From contig CAKKST010000275.1 of NCBI GenBank assembly GCA_919903585.1, positions 1 to 14,747 on the forward strand: DNA of 14,747 bases, written 5' to 3'. This document shows, piece after piece, positions 11,538-14,747 of the stretch. The notes below the pieces were generated by a model. It made no database searches and had not been told where the DNA came from. It saw only the letters and a list, made by a program, of their open reading frames with translations. Source of the stretch: Nitrospiria bacterium (GTDB lineage: Bacteria; Nitrospirota; CAKKRA01; 9FT-COMBO-42-15). The translations under genes were made by a program, and so were the position numbers. Numbering within the stretch: position 1 is the stretch's first letter; every line of letters starts with the position of its first letter.

Positions 11538-12818
11538 ATGACACAAATATCAGAAGCAAAAAAAGGCAACCTAACAAAAGAAATAACAGAGGTCGCAAGT
11601 GCGGAGGGTATCACACCTTCTGAAATACAGAAGGGCATTGCTGAAGGAACTATTGTCATCAGCAAAAACAATCTTCATAATATAAAACCGCTCGGCATCG
11701 GCAAAGGCCTGCGCACAAAGATTAATGCGAACATCGGGACATCAAAGGACTATAATGATATTGAAAAAGAAATAAAGAAGCTAAGGGTTGCAATTGAGGC
11801 TGGTGCTGATGCTGTCATGGATTTAAGCACAGGCGGGGATATAAAAGGTATCCGCTCTCAGATACTAAAGGAATCCACTGTCTCTATAGGCACAGTCCCA
11901 ATCTATCAGGCAATGGTTGCGGCAGGCGAGAGCTACGGAAATATTGCAAAGATGACAGAGGATGATCTGTTTCATGTTATAGAGGAACATGCACAAGAGG
12001 GTGTTGATTTTATCACTGTGCATTGCGGTGTAACATTAAAGACACTGCAGGTTCTGAAAGGAGAGGGAAGGCATCTTGATATTGTAAGCAGGGGCGGCGC
12101 GCTCCTTGTTGAATGGATGATATATAATGGAAAGGAGAATCCCTTATATAAAGATTATGGAAGGCTCCTTGAGATTGCAAAAAAATATGACCTTGTGTTA
12201 TCCTTGGGCGACGGCTTAAGGCCTGGCTGCCTTGCTGATGCAACAGATAGGGCGCAGATACATGAGCTTATCACACTCGGTGAGCTTACAGAGATTGCAT
12301 GGGCAGAGGGTGTTCAGGTAATGATTGAAGGGCCCGGCCATGTGCCGATTAATCAGATAGAGACAAATGTAAGGATACAAAAGGAGCTATGCAAAGGAGC
12401 GCCATTTTATGTATTGGGCCCGCTTGTAACAGACATTGCACCCGGCTATGACCATATCACCTCTGCCATTGGCGCCGCAATTGCCGGCTCTGCTGGCGCA
12501 GATTTTCTATGCTATGTAACCCCATCAGAGCATCTGCGGCTTCCTACAGTGGAGGATGTAAGAGAGGGTGTTATTGCATCAAAGATTGCTGCACATGCAG
12601 CAGATATTGCAAAAGGGGTGAAGGGCGCCTTGCAAAAGGACATTGAAATGGCAAAGGCAAGAAAGAGGCTTGACTGGGAGGCGCAGATAAACCTGTCTGT
12701 TGACCCTGAAAAAGCAAGAAGATTAAGAACAGAGGGCAAACCCTCTGATGAAACAGTCTGCTCCATGTGTGGCGAATATTGCGCTATAAAGGTGGTAAAT
12801 GAATATCTTAAGAAATAA
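11538..12818 (+). CDS. thiC: Phosphomethylpyrimidine synthase ThiC
   Basis: A radical SAM enzyme that rearranges aminoimidazole ribotide into hydroxymethylpyrimidine phosphate, the other half of thiamine. It has 426 residues, the short form lacking the long N-terminal domain of the E. coli/plant type. Family segments include NANIGTSKD, VMDLSTGGD, IGTVPIYQA, EGVDFITVHCGV, SRGGALLVEWM, SLGDGLRPGCL, MIEGPGHVP, YVLGPLVTDIAPGYDHI and YVTPSEHL. The C-terminus has CSMCGEYC, the CX2CX4C [4Fe-4S] motif. The ATG at 11538 has GAGAGG five bases upstream, derived from repeat sequence. It is likely still under the TPP riboswitch, attenuated by the thiE-thiC hairpins, and its 3' end overlaps the M23 peptidase gene by 20 bases. 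Confidence 0.97.
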   Translation: MTQISEAKKGNLTKEITEVASAEGITPSEIQKGIAEGTIVISKNNLHNIKPLGIGKGLRTKINANIGTSKDYNDIEKEIKKLRVAIEAGADAVMDLSTGGDIKGIRSQILKESTVSIGTVPIYQAMVAAGESYGNIAKMTEDDLFHVIEEHAQEGVDFITVHCGVTLKTLQVLKGEGRHLDIVSRGGALLVEWMIYNGKENPLYKDYGRLLEIAKKYDLVLSLGDGLRPGCLADATDRAQIHELITLGELTEIAWAEGVQVMIEGPGHVPINQIETNVRIQKELCKGAPFYVLGPLVTDIAPGYDHITSAIGAAIAGSAGADFLCYVTPSEHLRLPTVEDVREGVIASKIAAHAADIAKGVKGALQKDIEMAKARKRLDWEAQINLSVDPEKARRLRTEGKPSDETVCSMCGEYCAIKVVNEYLKK

Positions 12819-13689
12819 ATCGGTAATTGCAGCATTTATTTTCTTTTTCTTTACCTTTAGCCTTTCGCCTTTAGCCTTTAGCCTTAATTCGTCTATTAAA
12901 ACCTCTTTTAAACCAGAAAAGATAAAACAAGGCGATATACTTTATCTCACAGTGAAGGCAAACCCGGGTGTATATAGAACAGAAGGGACATTTCTAAATA
13001 AGCCCATCCCTTTTTATGAAAATTCCAATAAAGAGAAGGCTGCATTGATTGGCATTGACATGAATACTGAGCCGGGTGTGTATACACTTTCCATTACCTT
13101 TGAGAATGAAAAAGGCAAGAAGATAAAAAAGAACTATAAAGTAAAGGTAAGACCTGCTAAGTTTGGGATACAGCGATTAACCCTTCCAAAAGAGATGGTG
13201 GAGCTTGATGAGGAAACCTTAAAAAGGGTGAGGGCTGAGCAGGAAAAGATTGGAAAGGTGTGGGATATCTTCACAGAAGAATATCTCTGGGAAGGGAATT
13301 TTATTGCGCCTGCAGAGGGGGAATTATCCAGCAATTTTGGTCTGAGAAGGATAATAAACGGCGAGCCGAGGAATCCCCATAATGGCATTGACTTTGCAGC
13401 GCCTGAGGGTGCGCCTGTCTATGCGCCAAATCACGGCAGGGTAGTGTTTATTGATGAACAATTCTTTAGCGGCAAGAGCCTTATCATTGACCACGGCCGT
13501 GAGTTATTTAGCATGTATTTTCACCTCTCAGAGATTGTGGTAAAAGACGGAGAGGAGATAAAGAAAGGCCGGCTAATTGCAAAGGTGGGAAAGAGCGGCA
13601 GGGCAACAGGCCCGCATCTTCACTGGGGGATGCGGTTGAATGGGGCGCGGGTGAATCCCATATCTATTGTGAATCTGCCCTTAGAATAG
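12799..13689 (+). CDS. Exported M23-family peptidase (LytM-type)
   Basis: A predicted periplasmic murein endopeptidase or divisome-type regulator. The 296 residues begin with a signal peptide (KSVIAAFIFFFFTFSLSPLA; cleavage likely near AFS-LNS at 26-31). A beta-rich Ig-like region at about 35-115 follows, and the M23 domain fills the C-terminal 110 residues: HNGIDFAAPEGAPVYAP with the first zinc His and Asp, YFHLSEI, and GPHLHWGM containing the HxH motif. All zinc ligands are present, so it is probably active rather than a degenerate LytM factor. Its ATG lies 20 bases inside thiC with AAAGGTGG just upstream, so it may be read through from the thi operon without a metabolic link. Signal-peptide residues 19-30 are encoded by a heptamer array. 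Confidence 0.92.
   Translation: MNILRNKSVIAAFIFFFFTFSLSPLAFSLNSSIKTSFKPEKIKQGDILYLTVKANPGVYRTEGTFLNKPIPFYENSNKEKAALIGIDMNTEPGVYTLSITFENEKGKKIKKNYKVKVRPAKFGIQRLTLPKEMVELDEETLKRVRAEQEKIGKVWDIFTEEYLWEGNFIAPAEGELSSNFGLRRIINGEPRNPHNGIDFAAPEGAPVYAPNHGRVVFIDEQFFSGKSLIIDHGRELFSMYFHLSEIVVKDGEEIKKGRLIAKVGKSGRATGPHLHWGMRLNGARVNPISIVNLPLE
12854..12888 (+). repeat. Heptamer tandem array 3 (unit CCTTTAG), five units, inside the signal peptide
   Basis: Five 7-base units: CCTTTAG, CCTTTCG, CCTTTAG, CCTTTAG, CCTTAAT. Read on the other strand the unit is CTAAAGG, similar in pattern to GTAAAGC of array 1. It is translated in frame through the end of the hydrophobic core and the cleavage region of the M23 peptidase signal peptide. 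Confidence 0.85.
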
Positions 13690-13696
13690 GCAATCA

Positions 13697-13724
13697 TTGA
13701 CTTTTTACAGGAATACAGTATAAT
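13697..13724 (+). promoter_or_regulatory. Promoter abutting the lipoprotein start (possible leaderless start)
   Basis: A -35 TTGACT (13697-13702) and a perfect -10 TATAAT (13719-13724) are 16 bases apart. The expected transcription start is about 13731, next to the in-frame ATG at 13733 and downstream of the ATG at 13727. No Shine-Dalgarno is visible, as at the AAA+ protease gene. Confidence 0.65.
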
Positions 13725-13726
13725 CT

Positions 13727-14203
13727 ATGCCAATGCGTAAATTTAAAAATAGTATTATAATTTTTCTTGCAGTAATCTCACTTCTCTCCTGCTCAAAGGC
13801 AGTCAAGCCTTCTGAGGATGTTGTAAGGATTAAGGCAATATTAAACACCATCACAAAGCTGCAGAAGAATTATAATGAAAAGGATTTAGCGGCTTTTGTG
13901 ACATTTGTTTCTCCCAAGTATAATTCCTCATTTAAAAATAGTGTTGAAAAGGGGATGCTGGAGTTTGATGAACTTAATCTCACAATCCATGTAGACAGGA
14001 TCAATATGGATAGGGATGGCGCAGGTGTGAGCCTTGCATGGGAAGGGGAATGGAAAAAGGCAGATAAAAAAATCAGTAAAAGCGGCAATGCAATATTTGC
14101 GTTTACAAATGATGCTGAACCTAAATTAACAGGCATATCAGGCAATAACCCCTTTGATTATTACTCCATTTCTCCTATCAGACCTGAAAGACCTTCAGAA
14201 TAA
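13727..14203 (+). CDS. Small lipoprotein, possible NTF2-like fold
   Basis: 158 residues from the first ATG. A positively charged start (MRKFKNS), a hydrophobic helix (IIIFLAVIS) and a lipobox LLSC put the lipidated cysteine at about residue 22, so it is a lipoprotein facing the periplasm. The mature part begins with a helix (VVRIKAILNTITKLQKNYNEKD), continues with AFVTFVSPKY and then alternating strands (LTIHVDRINMD, GVSLAWEGEWKK, GNAIFAFTND). This order resembles the NTF2/SnoaL-like cone fold, which is a guess from pattern. The second ATG (13733) may be the true start because the promoter's predicted transcription start falls between the two. No family name is recognised. The stop lies eight bases before the nadB ATG. 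Confidence 0.8.
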   Translation: MPMRKFKNSIIIFLAVISLLSCSKAVKPSEDVVRIKAILNTITKLQKNYNEKDLAAFVTFVSPKYNSSFKNSVEKGMLEFDELNLTIHVDRINMDRDGAGVSLAWEGEWKKADKKISKSGNAIFAFTNDAEPKLTGISGNNPFDYYSISPIRPERPSE

Positions 14204-14211
14204 AACAGTCT

Positions 14212-14747
14212 ATGCAAAAAAAGAGAATGTTAACAGATTTTTTAGTCCTCGGCAGCGGTGTCGCCGGGCTCAGGGCTGCTATAGAGCTTTCGCGATACGG
14301 AGATGTTTTTGTTGTAACAAAGGAGAGGCCGGCAGAAGGAAGCACAGGCTATGCACAGGGCGGCGTGGCTGTAGCGCTGAGCGACGAGGACACAATCGGC
14401 TTTCACTATAAGGATACCATAAAGGCAGGGGCAGGCCTCTGCAATGAAAAGGCCGTGAAAATACTTGTAAGAGAGGGGCCCGAGCGGATACTTGAGCTAA
14501 TGAGGTGGGGCGCAAAGTTTGATATGAAAGGTGAAAAGCTCTCCTTTGGAAGGGAGGCTGCCCACAGTATAGACAGGATCATACATGCAAAGGGGGATGC
14601 CACAGGCGAAGAGATAGAGACTGCCCTCCTTAATAAGGTCAAATCCCTTCCAAATATCTCTAAGCTTCCATTCTGTTTTACCATTGACCTGATCGTTAAG
14701 AATAAAATATGCCGGGGAGCGCTCCTTTTATCATATCAGGGCGAGAT
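14212..14747 (+). CDS. nadB: L-aspartate oxidase NadB (3' end beyond window)
   Basis: An FAD enzyme oxidising L-aspartate to iminoaspartate, the first step of quinolinate and NAD synthesis. The 178 visible residues include the FAD-binding start DFLVLGSGVAGLRAAIEL (residues 9-26), then VVTKE, STGYAQGGVAVAL, which is the NadB signature region, HYKDTIKAGAGLCNE, FGREAAHSIDRIIHAKGDATG and the beginning of the next strand. The frame is open to the window end, so the active-site and helical C-terminal parts are not seen. It starts at ATG 14212, or at ATG 14227 (MLTDFLVLGSG), which has AAAGAGA just upstream; the choice changes five residues. NadB rather than succinate dehydrogenase flavoprotein is supported by the YAQGGVA motif. 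Confidence 0.93.
   Translation, partial: MQKKRMLTDFLVLGSGVAGLRAAIELSRYGDVFVVTKERPAEGSTGYAQGGVAVALSDEDTIGFHYKDTIKAGAGLCNEKAVKILVREGPERILELMRWGAKFDMKGEKLSFGREAAHSIDRIIHAKGDATGEEIETALLNKVKSLPNISKLPFCFTIDLIVKNKICRGALLLSYQGE

Overview
The window looks like chromosomal sequence from a Gram-negative-type, probably anaerobic or microaerophilic bacterium. A lipobox lipoprotein and an exported M23 peptidase indicate an envelope with a periplasm. Two radical SAM proteins and ThiC indicate oxygen-sensitive metabolism. The moderate AT bias, the heavy use of ATA/AGG/AAG codons and the many palindromic intergenic repeats resemble Nitrospirota (Thermodesulfovibrionia-like) or similar subsurface lineages. That placement is an impression, not a demonstrated assignment.

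Layout. (1) 1-1168, minus: a DEAD-box RNA helicase cut by the window edge, with its own consensus promoter. (2) 1263-1850, minus: MobA, molybdenum cofactor guanylyltransferase. (3) 2024-8123, plus: a five-gene cassette. Its first gene is a Ycf46-type AAA+ ATPase fused to an FtsH-type M41 zinc-protease domain. Next come a Ycf35/DUF1257-like protein, a DUF2997-like 62-residue protein, an NrdG/PflA-like radical SAM protein, and a large helical-repeat protein fused to an Hsp70-type ATPase. (4) 8167-8364: a sigma70-type promoter, a TPP riboswitch and an intrinsic terminator. (5) 8439-12818: thiamine genes in the order HydG-type 2-iminoacetate synthase, thiS, thiG, thiE, thiC. (6) 12799-13689: an exported M23 peptidase overlapping the end of thiC. 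(7) 13727-14203: a small lipoprotein. (8) 14212 to the window end: the start of nadB (L-aspartate oxidase).

The best candidate for an undescribed system is the 2024-8123 cassette. It joins an unfoldase-protease, two small Ycf35-neighbourhood proteins, a radical SAM activase and an Hsp70-like ATPase carrying its own helical-repeat module. This suggests a protein quality-control or protein-activation machine, but its substrate is not visible and the function is inference.

The thiamine operon is coherent. The riboswitch-terminator should shut off thiazole (HydG-like/ThiS/ThiG) and pyrimidine (ThiC) synthesis and coupling (ThiE) when TPP is abundant. Two things in it are odd: a HydG-type enzyme stands in the ThiH position, and ThiS does not end in Gly-Gly.

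Repeats are unusually prominent. Three families fill nearly every intergenic gap in the cassette and the thi operon: GTAGGGGC-ended palindromes, CCCCCTTT/AAAGGGGG hairpins and CCTCTCCC/GGGAGAGG hairpins. In addition, three separate five-unit heptamer arrays lie inside coding sequence. Several gene starts, ends and ribosome-binding sites are made from repeat sequence.
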